9,249 nucleotides of DNA from DASYUM01 sp036001225 (GCA_036001225.1 DASYUM010000082.1:1-9249), one strand, 5' to 3'; shown: positions 1 to 7,294, numbered from the stretch's first letter. Translations and numbers: made by a program. Notes: generated by a model from the sequence alone, not told the origin.

Positions 1-1
1 G

Positions 2-2809
2 CTCCGGACGGCGGGCGTCGGCCCCGACGCCCTCGAGGCCGCCGCGACGAGCGGAGGCGCGGAGAGCCGGACCAGCGCGGCCAAGCTGGTCGAGCTCGCG
101 CGCGTCGCCCGCCAGGTCGCGGCCAGCCTCGCGGCCGCTGGCTTCGTGCACCCGACCGATGTCCTGTGGGAGGCCGCCCGGGCCGAGACGACCGCGGCGC
201 TGGCGGAGTGCGCCGGACTCGCGGTCTACGGCTTCACCGAGTGGAACGCCGCCGAGCGGGCGCTGCTCCGGGTGGCGACGGCCGGCGTCCCCACCGAGTG
301 CTTCGTCCCTGCCGAAGGGGGGCCCGCCTTCGAGCCGGTGGAACCGCTGCTCGGCTGGCTCATCGACCAGGGCTACCGGATCGAGCGGCCCGGCGTCGCG
401 CCGGCCATCGGGCTCCGGGCCGTCGTGACCCGGCTCTTCGCCGCCGCCCCACCGCCCGCGCCGGGGACCGCCGGCCTCGAGATCGTGGCGGCGCCCGGCG
501 AAGAGCGCGAGGTGCGCGAGATCGCGCGGCGCCTCCTCGCCGCCGCGGCCGACGGGATCCCGTTCGAAGCCATGGGCCTCCTGGTGCGGCGGCCCGAGAC
601 GTACCGGAGCGCGATCCGTGACGTCTTCGACGCGGCCGGCATTCCGTACACGTGGGGCGTCGCGCCGCGACTCGGCGAGACTCGGGCCGGGCGCAGCCTG
701 CGTCTGCTGGTCAGCGCGCGGGCCGAGGCCTTCGCTCGCGCCGCCGTGATCGAGTTTCTGGCGACCGCCGACCTGCGCGAGGGGAGCGCGGGCGCCGGCA
801 GTCCGGCCGAGTGGGATCGGCTCTCCCGCGAAGCCGGCATCGTCGGCGGCCGGTCGGACTGGCGCCGCGGGCTGGCCCGTCTCGCTCGCCGGATCGAGGC
901 GGCGGCGGCGCCCGGGACCGGGGTGGACGAGGAGGGTCGCGCCATCCGAACGGGCCCACCACCGGACGCGGTGCGGGCACTCGGGCGCGTCGTGGGCGCG
1001 CTCCTCGACGCGACCGGGGGCCTTCCCGAGGCCGCGCCCGCCGCCGAGCTGGCCAGCGGCTTCCTGCGCGCCTTCCGCCGCCTGTGCCGGCGCGGCGACG
1101 AAGCCGAGCAGGTCGCCGGCCACCTGGCGAGCCTGGAGGCCCTGGCCCCGCTGGCGACGGTGCTCTCGCTCGAGGAGTTCGCCGAGCTGCTGGACGCCGT
1201 GCTCGACGCGCCGGTCGAGCCGGGGCCCGAGCCGCGCGAGGGCAAGGTCTTCGTCGGCGAGCTGCATCAGGCGCTCGGCCTGCCCTTCCGCCTGGCGGTG
1301 ATTCCGGGGCTCGTCGAGCAAGGGTTCCCGGCGCCGCCGCGCGCGGACCCGATCCTGCTCGACGACGAGCGCCGGCGCCTGCACGCCCAGGTCGCGGGCG
1401 GCCGTCCCGGCCTCGGCCTGGCCGTCCGGCGCCCGGCCGAGGAACGGCTCGCCTTTCGGCTCGCCGCCGCGGCGGCCGAGGAGCGGCTCGTCCTCAGCTA
1501 CCCGCGCCTCGACCCCGCGTCCGGCCGACCCCGGGTGCCCTCCTTCTTCCTGCTGCGCGTGGCCGAGGCGGCGACCGGGCAGCCCCACGACTTCGCGGCG
1601 CTCGACGCCTTTCCGGTCCACCGCCGCATCGCGCTCGTTCCCGCCCCGGTCGACGCCCTGGCGGCGCCGCTCGACGCCCGCGAATGGCTCCTCGCCCAGG
1701 CCACCGGCGCCCGCCCGGCAGGCTCGGCCGGCCGGGCGGCCTGCCTGGCCCTCGCCCCGCGCGCGGCTCGCGGGCGAGCCGCGCTCGAGGCCCGAGAGCA
1801 CGGGGACCACGTGAGCCCGTGGGACGGTCTCCTGGCCGACGCCCTCCGAGAGACGCTGGCCGCCCACCATCGGCCGGCCGACGCGCCCGTCGCGGCGACC
1901 CCGCTCGAGGCCTACGCCGCCTGTCCCTTCCGCTACTATCTGGCCCACGCGCTCCGCCTGGCTCCGGCGGTCGAGCCCGAGCGCGCGCTGACGATGGCGC
2001 CGCCCGATCGCGGCCTCCTCCTCCATGCCGTGCTCGCCCGCGCCTACGCCGCCTTCGCCGAGGCCGGGCTGCTCCCCCTGTCGCCGGCGGCCATGCCCCG
2101 GGTGCGCCCGCTGGTGGAGGCGGCCTTCGCCGACGTCGAAGCCGCCTTCGGCCCGAAGGGACTGGCCCCGTTCTGGGCCGGCGAGCGCGCGCGGCTCCTG
2201 GCCGACGTGCTGGCGGCCCTCGAGGCCGAGGCCCGCGACGAGGCGACGGCCTGGGTGCCGGCCGCGTTCGAGGTCGGCTTCGGCGACGAGGCGACCCCGG
2301 TCGTCCACGTGCTCGCCAGCGGACGGCGGCTCGCCTTCCGTGGCCGGCTCGACCGCCTCGACCTGTCCCCCGAGGGGGCGCGCGCGCGCGTCATCGACTA
2401 CAAGAGCGGGCGCCACCCCGGTGGCGCCGGCGGACGACTCGCCCGCGGCACGGCGCTCCAGCTCCCGATCTACCGGCTCGCCGCCGAGGCAGTCTGTCGG
2501 GCGCGCGGGGTCGAGGCGCGCGTGGAGGAAGCGCAGTACTACTTCCTCACTCGCCGGGGCGGCCGCCGCCGCCTCCGCTTCCGCGCCGACGACTGGACCG
2601 CTCGCCGGGACGACTTCGAGCGCGCGCTGGCGACGGTCCTGGACGGGATCGCGGCCGGGCGGTTCTTCCAGAACCCCGCGCCGGACACCTGTCGCGCCTG
2701 CGACTACCGGATGGCCTGCGGCCCCGAGCGAGAGCGCATCGCGTGGGTCGCGCGCAAGCGGGGCGATCCGGTGCGCGCGGCGTACGCCGAGCTGGAGCAG
2801 ATCGAATGA
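2..2809 (+). CDS. addB: AddB-like helicase/nuclease subunit, 5'-truncated by window edge
   Basis: Non-processive partner of an AddAB end-resection complex. In the family, AddB has a degenerate helicase fold, contributes Chi recognition, and its nuclease cuts the 5'-ended strand in the cytoplasm. The frame is open to the left edge, so the GTG at 146 is internal and the gene begins upstream; 935 residues are visible (numbered here from base 2), against roughly 1000-1150 for the family. Around residue 436 the helicase-like 'GLVEQGFP' element is visible. The C-terminal nuclease has 'CPFRYY' (C641), the 'GLLLH' histidine (H675), 'GRLDRLD' (D784), 'VIDYKSG' (D799, K801) and QxxxY (Q820, Y824). C641 together with C897-x2-C900-x5-C906 is the AddB 4Fe-4S pattern. 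The N-terminal part, where AddB proteins may carry a Walker A, is off the window. It precedes an addA-like gene on the same strand, the usual order. An alternative name is a generic PD-(D/E)XK nuclease family protein. Confidence 0.88.
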   Translation, partial: LRTAGVGPDALEAAATSGGAESRTSAAKLVELARVARQVAASLAAAGFVHPTDVLWEAARAETTAALAECAGLAVYGFTEWNAAERALLRVATAGVPTECFVPAEGGPAFEPVEPLLGWLIDQGYRIERPGVAPAIGLRAVVTRLFAAAPPPAPGTAGLEIVAAPGEEREVREIARRLLAAAADGIPFEAMGLLVRRPETYRSAIRDVFDAAGIPYTWGVAPRLGETRAGRSLRLLVSARAEAFARAAVIEFLATADLREGSAGAGSPAEWDRLSREAGIVGGRSDWRRGLARLARRIEAAAAPGTGVDEEGRAIRTGPPPDAVRALGRVVGALLDATGGLPEAAPAAELASGFLRAFRRLCRRGDEAEQVAGHLASLEALAPLATVLSLEEFAELLDAVLDAPVEPGPEPREGKVFVGELHQALGLPFRLAVIPGLVEQGFPAPPRADPILLDDERRRLHAQVAGGRPGLGLAVRRPAEERLAFRLAAAAAEERLVLSYPRLDPASGRPRVPSFFLLRVAEAATGQPHDFAALDAFPVHRRIALVPAPVDALAAPLDAREWLLAQATGARPAGSAGRAACLALAPRAARGRAALEAREHGDHVSPWDGLLADALRETLAAHHRPADAPVAATPLEAYAACPFRYYLAHALRLAPAVEPERALTMAPPDRGLLLHAVLARAYAAFAEAGLLPLSPAAMPRVRPLVEAAFADVEAAFGPKGLAPFWAGERARLLADVLAALEAEARDEATAWVPAAFEVGFGDEATPVVHVLASGRRLAFRGRLDRLDLSPEGARARVIDYKSGRHPGGAGGRLARGTALQLPIYRLAAEAVCRARGVEARVEEAQYYFLTRRGGRRRLRFRADDWTARRDDFERALATVLDGIAAGRFFQNPAPDTCRACDYRMACGPERERIAWVARKRGDPVRAAYAELEQIE

Positions 2810-2811
2810 GA

Positions 2812-2836
2812 GGGCCCGGGTCGGGGCCCGATCTTT
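2812..2836 (+). terminator. Possible weak stem-loop terminator after addB
   Basis: Three bases after the addB stop, GGGCCC (2812-2817) can pair with GGGCCC (2824-2829) across a 6-nt loop, giving six G-C pairs, followed by GATCTTT. The U-tract is only three bases, and GGGCCC self-complementary words are frequent in DNA this GC-rich, so this is a weak candidate. If real, it would reduce read-through from addB into addA. Confidence 0.25.
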
Positions 2837-2842
2837 GGGTTC

Positions 2843-2891
2843 GCGCGCCTCGGACGTCGGGGCCCCAGCCCCGCGACGTCCGGCGGCGCGC
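2843..2891. repeat. REP-like imperfect palindrome, copy 1
   Basis: A 49-nt element that folds on itself. GCGCGC arms sit at both ends (2843-2848 and 2886-2891). The inner arms are CGGACGTCGGGGC (2851-2863) and GCCCCGCGACGTCCG (2868-2882), with a CCCA loop and a 2-nt bulge. A second copy starts exactly 94 bp downstream and matches at 47 of 49 positions. The size, palindromy and intergenic placement resemble REP/BIME elements, but whether it recurs elsewhere in the genome cannot be seen here. Confidence 0.7.
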
Positions 2892-2936
2892 CTTCTCTCG
2901 GCGTCCTCGGCGCTCGGCGCGCCTCATTTCGGGACC

Positions 2937-2985
2937 GCGCGCCCCGGACGGCGGGGCCCCAGCCCCGCGACGTCCGGCGGCGCGC
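2937..2985. repeat. REP-like imperfect palindrome, copy 2
   Basis: Direct repeat of the element at 2843-2891, in the same orientation. It differs only at 2944 (C for T) and 2951 (G for T). The second change puts a G opposite A2970 and so creates one mismatch in the inner stem. Both copies are followed, with a 6-nt length difference, by the 13-nt word CTCGGCGCGCCTC (2913-2925 and 3001-3013), so the duplicated unit is larger than the palindrome. The rest of the 2810-3095 gap shows no gene and no convincing promoter. Confidence 0.7.
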
Positions 2986-3095
2986 ATATGCGGCATACGC
3001 CTCGGCGCGCCTCGCGCCTGCGTCCTTGATCTGCTCGGGCCGCGACCCGGTACCGCGAACGGCAGCGCCGACGTTTCTTGCCCGGGGGTCGTCGA

Positions 3096-6000
3096 ATGAG
3101 ACGCCCGCTCGCCGACGCAACGGCGCGCGAGCGGGCGGCCACCGACCTCGACACCTCGTTCCTGGTCGAGGCGCCGGCCGGCAGCGGCAAGACGACGCTC
3201 CTGGTGGCCCGCATCCTGGCCTGGATCCGGAGCGGGCGAGCCACGCTGCCCGAGATCGTGGCCATCACCTTCACCGAGAAGGCGGCGGCCGAGCTGCGCC
3301 TCCGCGTCCGGGAGGCCATCGAGGGCGCGCTGGCGGGGGCCGGCGGCGCCGAGCGGCCGCGACTGGCCCAGGCCCTGGACGACCTCGAGCTAACGCCCAT
3401 CCGCACCATCCACGCCTTCTGCGGGGACCTCCTCCGGCAGCGACCGGTCGAGGCCGGCGTCGATCCCGGCTTCGCCGTCGCCGAGCCGCTGCAGACGGCG
3501 CTGCTCCTCGACGAGACCTGGGAGCGCTGGCTGGAGGCGGCGGCCGCCGACGCGCCGCCGGCGCTGCAGGAGGCCGTGGCCCTCGGCGTTCCCGTCCAGG
3601 TCCTCCGCGAGCTGGCCGAGCGGCTGGTCGCCGAGCGGGACCTGCTCGAGGATCTGCCGACGCCGGTCCCGGAAGCCGACGGCGCCGACCTGAACCGGGA
3701 GGCGCGGACCCGGCTGCCCGCGTTGCTCGAGGCGGCGCCCGCCCGCGCCCGCCAGGCGGTCGACAGCCTGGTCGAGCACCTGGAGGAGCTGGTCGCCTGG
3801 GTCCGTCAGACCGAGGCGCTCGCCGAGGCCGACCAGCTCACCGCGCTCCTCACCGAGCTGCCGTTCCGGAGCGTCGCCAAGAAAGGGAACCAGGTGAACT
3901 GGGGCCGCGAGCTCCTGGCCCGGGCGCGCGGCGAGCTCGGTGAGCTCGGCGAGCGCGTCGCCGCCGCCCGCGCCGTCCGCCTCCACAATCTGGCCGCCAC
4001 GCTCGCCCGCTGGCTCAGCGGCTTCGTGGCCGCCTACCGCGAGCGACTCCGGCGGCTCGGGCTCCTCGACTTCCACGACCTGCTCGCCTTCACCCGCGAC
4101 CTCCTCCGCGACCGACCCGACGTCCGCCGCGACTTTCAGAGCCGGTACCGGACGCTCCTCGTCGACGAGTTCCAGGACACCGACCCCCTGCAGCTCGAGA
4201 TCGCGTTCTTCCTCGCCGAGGACCCGGCGAGTGATGCCGCGGCGGCCTGGGACGTCGTGCGGCTCGCCGGCGGCCGCCTCTTCCTCGTCGGCGACCCCAA
4301 GCAGTCCATCTACCGCTTCCGGCGGGCCGACATCGAGACCTACGAGCGCGCGCGGTCCGTCCTGGCGGCCCAGGGCGAGGCCCTGAGGCTGGCCACCAAC
4401 TTCCGGGCGGTCGGCCGGCTCATCGACGCGGTGAACCACACCTTCACCGGCCAGATGCAGCCGCCCGACGATGGGGCCTATCAGCCGGCCTACGCCCCCA
4501 TCGTGCGCGCGCCCGACACCATCGAGGGCGAGGGGCCGCTCCTGCTGGAGTGGCCGGCCGACCAGGCCGCCCCGGCCGGCGTGGAGGCGCGACGAGCGCG
4601 CGAGGCGGCGGCCCTGGCCGGGCTGGTCGCCCGCGCGGTGGCCGAGGGCGCCTGGCCGGTGCGCGACCGGACGATGCGCGCGCTCCGACCCGCGCGCTTC
4701 GGCGACGTCGTGTGCCTCTTCCGCACGCTCGGCGGCGCGGCGGTCTACGAGGACGCCTTCCGCGCGGCCGGCGTGCCGTACCGCACGGTGGGCGGGCGCC
4801 ACTACTACGCCCGCTCCGAAGTCGGCTGGGCGCTCGCCGCGCTCACCGCCGTCGAGGATCCCTACGATCCGGTCGCGCTGGTGGCGGCGCTCCGCTCCCC
4901 GTTCTTCGGCGTCCCCGACGGCGCCTTCCTCGCCCACGTCGCGGCCGGGGGCGAGGTCTCGTATCTGGCGCCGCTCCCGGCCGGCGCCGATCCGGCGCTG
5001 GCCGCGGCGTGGCCGGTGCTCCGCGAGCTACACGCCCGCCGGACACGGGAGAGCGCGACGGCCATCGTCGAGGCGCTCTACGCGGCGACCGAGGTCCTGG
5101 CGACCTACGCGCTCGACCCGCACGGCGACCAGCGCGTGGCGAACCTCCTGCGGATCCTGGACACCGCCCGCGCGCTCGAAGCCGCCGGCCGGCCGACGTT
5201 CCGCGCGCTCGTTCGCTGGCTGGCCGCCCAGGACGCGGCCGGCTACGACGAGAGCGAATCACCGGTGGCCGAGGAAGGCGACGACGTCGTCCGCCTGCTC
5301 ACCGTCCACGTCGCCAAGGGGCTCGAGTTCCCGGTGGTGATCCTGCCCGACCTCGAGTGGGAGCGGCGGGCCGACACGCCGCGGCTGGTGGTGGATCGCC
5401 GACCGCATGCCGCGGCCCTCGGCGTCTCGCTCGGCAAGGTCGGCGACTGGAAGGTCGAGACGGCCAACCTGGCCGAGCTGATGGAGCGCGAGGAGCGACG
5501 GGCCGAGGCGGAGCGGCTCCGGCTCTTCTACGTGGCCACGACGCGGGCCCGCGATCACCTCGTCCTGCCGCTGCTCTTCGGGGAGCCGCGCGGGTTTGCC
5601 GCCTTCTGCGCGCCGCTCCTGGGCGAGAGCGGGCCCGCCGCGCGGCGACTGCTGGTCGATCCCGACGCCCCACCGCCCGCGGCGGCCCCGCCGGCGCCCG
5701 TGCCCGTGCTGACCTCGCGCGAGGTCTGGGCCGCCGCCCGCGAGACCGTGCTCACCCGCGGCCGGCGCCCGACCGCGGTGGTGCATCCGGGCGCCGGCCG
5801 GATGCGCGGCGAGGGCGCCCGCCTCGGAGCCCTGGTCCACGCCGCGCTGGCCCGGGCCGACCTCGCCGGCCCCCAGGCGGCGGACGCGGCGGTCGCCGCG
5901 GCGGCCGCGGTCCTCGGCGAGCACGGCGAGCGCGTGGCCCAGGCGCGGCGGCTGGTGGAGCGGGCGCTGGGCGCCGCGCCGTACCGGCAGGCGGCCGGCG

Positions 6001-6263
6001 CCAAGCGCGCGCTCCGCGAGCTGCCGGTGGCCGCGGTCGTGGACGGCCAGCTCGTCGAGGGGGTCGTGGACCTGGTCTACGAGACACCCGCCGGCCTGGT
6101 CGCGGTCGAGGTGAAGCTGGCCCCGGCCGACGCGGCGGCGCGGGACCAGCTTCGCGCCTACTGCCGGGCCCTGGCCGCCGCCGGCCATCGGGTCACCGAG
6201 GCCTACCTGCTCGTTGTCGGAGCCGACGGCGCGGACGCGATCCGAGTCCCTCTCCATTCGTGA
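3096..6263 (+). CDS. addA: AddA-like UvrD/RecB-family helicase-nuclease
   Basis: ATP-dependent 3'-5' DNA helicase and nuclease subunit of an AddAB-type complex, which resects broken DNA ends for RecA loading. In the family it cuts the 3'-ended strand. The 1055 residues carry Walker A 'APAGSGKTT' (K32), motif Ia 'ITFTEKAAAEL', 'TIHAFC', motif II 'DEFQD' (357-361), motif III 'GDPKQSIYRFR' (399-409), 'TNFRA', motif V 'TVHVAKGLEFP' (736-746) and motif VI 'FYVATTRAR' (811-819). The C-terminal nuclease has H915, D992 in 'GVVDLVY', E1005-V-K1007, and Q1018/Y1022 (QxxxY), so it looks intact. The usual Q-motif glutamine ahead of Walker A appears to be replaced by arginine (R11). It is somewhat shorter than Bacillus AddA (about 1230). 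ATG 3096 is chosen over the in-frame TTG at 3078; a GGGGG run lies just upstream, and the Shine-Dalgarno is weak. A RecB-like orphan is the alternative, but an adjacent addB favours AddA. Confidence 0.9.
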   Translation: MRRPLADATARERAATDLDTSFLVEAPAGSGKTTLLVARILAWIRSGRATLPEIVAITFTEKAAAELRLRVREAIEGALAGAGGAERPRLAQALDDLELTPIRTIHAFCGDLLRQRPVEAGVDPGFAVAEPLQTALLLDETWERWLEAAAADAPPALQEAVALGVPVQVLRELAERLVAERDLLEDLPTPVPEADGADLNREARTRLPALLEAAPARARQAVDSLVEHLEELVAWVRQTEALAEADQLTALLTELPFRSVAKKGNQVNWGRELLARARGELGELGERVAAARAVRLHNLAATLARWLSGFVAAYRERLRRLGLLDFHDLLAFTRDLLRDRPDVRRDFQSRYRTLLVDEFQDTDPLQLEIAFFLAEDPASDAAAAWDVVRLAGGRLFLVGDPKQSIYRFRRADIETYERARSVLAAQGEALRLATNFRAVGRLIDAVNHTFTGQMQPPDDGAYQPAYAPIVRAPDTIEGEGPLLLEWPADQAAPAGVEARRAREAAALAGLVARAVAEGAWPVRDRTMRALRPARFGDVVCLFRTLGGAAVYEDAFRAAGVPYRTVGGRHYYARSEVGWALAALTAVEDPYDPVALVAALRSPFFGVPDGAFLAHVAAGGEVSYLAPLPAGADPALAAAWPVLRELHARRTRESATAIVEALYAATEVLATYALDPHGDQRVANLLRILDTARALEAAGRPTFRALVRWLAAQDAAGYDESESPVAEEGDDVVRLLTVHVAKGLEFPVVILPDLEWERRADTPRLVVDRRPHAAALGVSLGKVGDWKVETANLAELMEREERRAEAERLRLFYVATTRARDHLVLPLLFGEPRGFAAFCAPLLGESGPAARRLLVDPDAPPPAAAPPAPVPVLTSREVWAAARETVLTRGRRPTAVVHPGAGRMRGEGARLGALVHAALARADLAGPQAADAAVAAAAAVLGEHGERVAQARRLVERALGAAPYRQAAGAKRALRELPVAAVVDGQLVEGVVDLVYETPAGLVAVEVKLAPADAAARDQLRAYCRALAAAGHRVTEAYLLVVGADGADAIRVPLHS

Positions 6264-6276
6264 GCGGCGGGCGCGA

Positions 6277-6305
6277 TTGACAATCCCCGGCGGGGGTGCT
6301 GGAAT
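6277..6305 (+). promoter_or_regulatory. Sigma70-type promoter of the amino acid ABC operon
   Basis: A consensus -35 TTGACA (6277-6282), a 17-bp spacer, and -10 TGGAAT (6300-6305) that keeps the first T and the final AAT. A TG dinucleotide at 6297-6298 one base before the -10 makes it an extended -10. It starts 13 bp after the addA stop and lies upstream of the binding-protein gene. Transcription would begin near 6312, leaving a leader of about 65 nt. Confidence 0.72.
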
Positions 6306-6311
6306 CGCGGG

Positions 6312-6331
6312 GTCCCGCAGGGGCGCGGGAC
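6312..6331. promoter_or_regulatory. Inverted repeat at the predicted transcription start (operator or 5' stem-loop)
   Basis: GTCCCGC (6312-6318) and GCGGGAC (6325-6331) are perfect 7-bp complements around a 6-nt loop. A second overlapping dyad, GCGGG-GT-CCCGC, occupies 6307-6318. The repeat begins at about the predicted +1, so it could be a repressor operator or a stem at the very 5' end of the mRNA that slows decay. No T-run follows, so it does not look like a terminator for addA. The function is not decided by the sequence. Confidence 0.45.
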
Positions 6332-6364
6332 GCTGGGAGGTCGCATCGCAACCAGTCGCGCGAA

Positions 6365-6375
6365 AGGGGGAGGGG
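6365..6375 (+). promoter_or_regulatory. Purine-rich ribosome binding site of the binding-protein gene
   Basis: A continuous A/G tract, AGGGGGAGGGG, ends one base before ATG 6377. It contains GGAGG at 6369-6373, only 3 nt from that ATG, and a GGGGG run 6 nt from it. A second in-frame ATG at 6386 is 12 nt from GGAGG. This tract decides against the far-upstream in-frame start at 6296, which would lie inside the promoter. Confidence 0.65.
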
Positions 6376-6376
6376 C

Positions 6377-7207
6377 ATGAGGGTCATGGGACGGGGCGCG
6401 GGAATAGGCGTGCTGCTCGGCCTGGTCGCCGCCGCGCTGCTCGGGCCGCCCGTGCTAACGGCTCAGCAGCAGCCGGCCCAACAGGACACCCTGCAGACCG
6501 TGATCAGGCGCAGCGAATTGATCGTGGGGACATTCGATTTCTTCCCGCCGTGGGGTTTCCGCGATGCCCAGAACAACCTGGTCGGGCTGGACGTGGACAT
6601 CGCCAACGACCTGGCCAAGGAGATGAAGGTCAAGCTCACCCTGGTGCCCGTGCCGACCGCGCCCGACCGGATCAACTTCCTGGTCGCGGGCAAGATCGAC
6701 GTGGCCATCTCCAATTTCACCGCCACCGTCGAGCGCTCCAAGACGATCACCTTCACGGACCCCTACGTCATCGACGGCTTCGGCGTCATCTTCCGCAAGG
6801 AGGCCAGGATCAAGGACTGGCCGGGCCTGAACGGGAAGAAGGTGGCGGTGACGACGGGGTCCACCGGAGAGATCCTGGTCACCCAGAAGGCGCCCAAGGC
6901 CCAGATCCTGCGCTTCGACCAGGCCTCGGCGGCGCTGCTGGCCGTCCAGCAGGGAAAGGCCGACGCCCAGATCGAGGACTACACCTACACCGTCTACCAC
7001 GCCGGCCGCGACCCCAAGAAGAGTCTGGGATTCATCGAGAAGCCGTTCGACCTGAATCCCTACTCCTTCGGCGCCCGCAAGAACGATCAGGAGTGGCTGA
7101 ACTTCCTCAACTTCTACATCTACAAGCTCCACCAGAGCGGCAAGATGAAGGAGTTGTACAAGAAGTGGTTTAACGCCGAACCGTTCAAGGTCTCGCCGAG
7201 CTGGTAG
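6377..7207 (+). CDS. Polar amino acid ABC transporter, periplasmic substrate-binding protein (SBP family 3)
   Basis: Captures an amino acid in the periplasm and delivers it to the permeases encoded just downstream. The 276 residues begin with a signal peptide: basic residues R2/R6, a hydrophobic stretch at about 8-28, and likely cleavage near 'LTA-QQQ' (A29). There is no lipobox cysteine, so it should be soluble rather than a lipoprotein. The mature part has SBP_bac_3 hallmarks: 'NLVGLDVDIANDLA' (67-80), 'TVERSKTITFTDPY' (117-130), 'GKKVAVTTGSTGE' (153-165) and a C-terminal 'MKELYKKWF'. By analogy with HisJ/GlnH, R120 would bind the substrate alpha-carboxylate, and D201 is a candidate for the amino group. 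The substrate cannot be named; family members take glutamine, glutamate, histidine, cystine and others. ATG 6377 is preferred, with ATG 6386 (M4) as the alternative. It is the first gene of the operon and is followed by an 87-bp gap. Confidence 0.9.
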   Translation: MRVMGRGAGIGVLLGLVAAALLGPPVLTAQQQPAQQDTLQTVIRRSELIVGTFDFFPPWGFRDAQNNLVGLDVDIANDLAKEMKVKLTLVPVPTAPDRINFLVAGKIDVAISNFTATVERSKTITFTDPYVIDGFGVIFRKEARIKDWPGLNGKKVAVTTGSTGEILVTQKAPKAQILRFDQASAALLAVQQGKADAQIEDYTYTVYHAGRDPKKSLGFIEKPFDLNPYSFGARKNDQEWLNFLNFYIYKLHQSGKMKELYKKWFNAEPFKVSPSW

Positions 7208-7248
7208 CCCGGTCGCCACGGGGCGCCGTCCCGCAACACGCCATCACC

Positions 7249-7283
7249 GGCGGCGTCCCGCTTCACCCCTGACGGAAGCCGCC
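7249..7283 (+). other. Possible stem-loop between binding-protein and permease genes
   Basis: GGCGG (7249-7253) can pair with CCGCC (7279-7283), and inside it CTTC (7261-7264) with GAAG (7275-7278), separated by a one-sided 7-nt bulge. Stem-loops at this operon position often protect the binding-protein mRNA and give it higher abundance than the permease part. The pairing here is broken and could be chance. The remaining 7208-7294 gap shows no gene. Confidence 0.25.
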
Positions 7284-7294
7284 CCGCGTCGCTC

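Noticed and set aside
146..2809. Full-length 887-residue gene starting at GTG 146
   Set aside because: The same frame is open back to base 2 and reads as ordinary AddB-like sequence, so 146 is an internal codon of a gene that starts outside the window.
2843..2985. CRISPR-like or att-site interpretation of the paired repeats
   Set aside because: Only two copies, with spacing sequence that itself shares words between copies, no cas genes and no integrase; a REP-like duplication fits better.
3026..3054. Promoter for addA with TTGATC as -35
   Set aside because: No -10-like hexamer is found at 16-19 bp; the region there reads GGTACC/TACCGC.
3078..3098. TTG start for addA six codons upstream
   Set aside because: ATG 3096 gives a normal N-terminus leading into Walker A; the extra residues 'MPGGRR' add nothing family-like.
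652..3099. 815-residue open frame on the + strand
   Set aside because: It lies over addB in another frame, is extremely rich in Arg, Gly and Pro, has no recognisable motif, and reflects high GC content lacking stop codons.
3390..4937. 515-residue open frame on the - strand
   Set aside because: It is antisense to the motif-dense addA gene and has the low-complexity composition of a GC-rich shadow frame.
5259..6257. 332-residue open frame on the - strand
   Set aside because: Antisense to the addA C-terminal nuclease, with no family features; the addA residues in the same bases form a coherent catalytic site.
1..6263. Anti-phage defence island built on a helicase-nuclease pair
   Set aside because: Motifs and gene order match housekeeping AddAB end resection, and no defence-associated partner genes are present in the window.
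6296..6376. Upstream start for the binding protein
   Set aside because: It would lie inside the predicted promoter and put a 27-residue basic extension before a good signal peptide; the strong ribosome site is directly before 6377.
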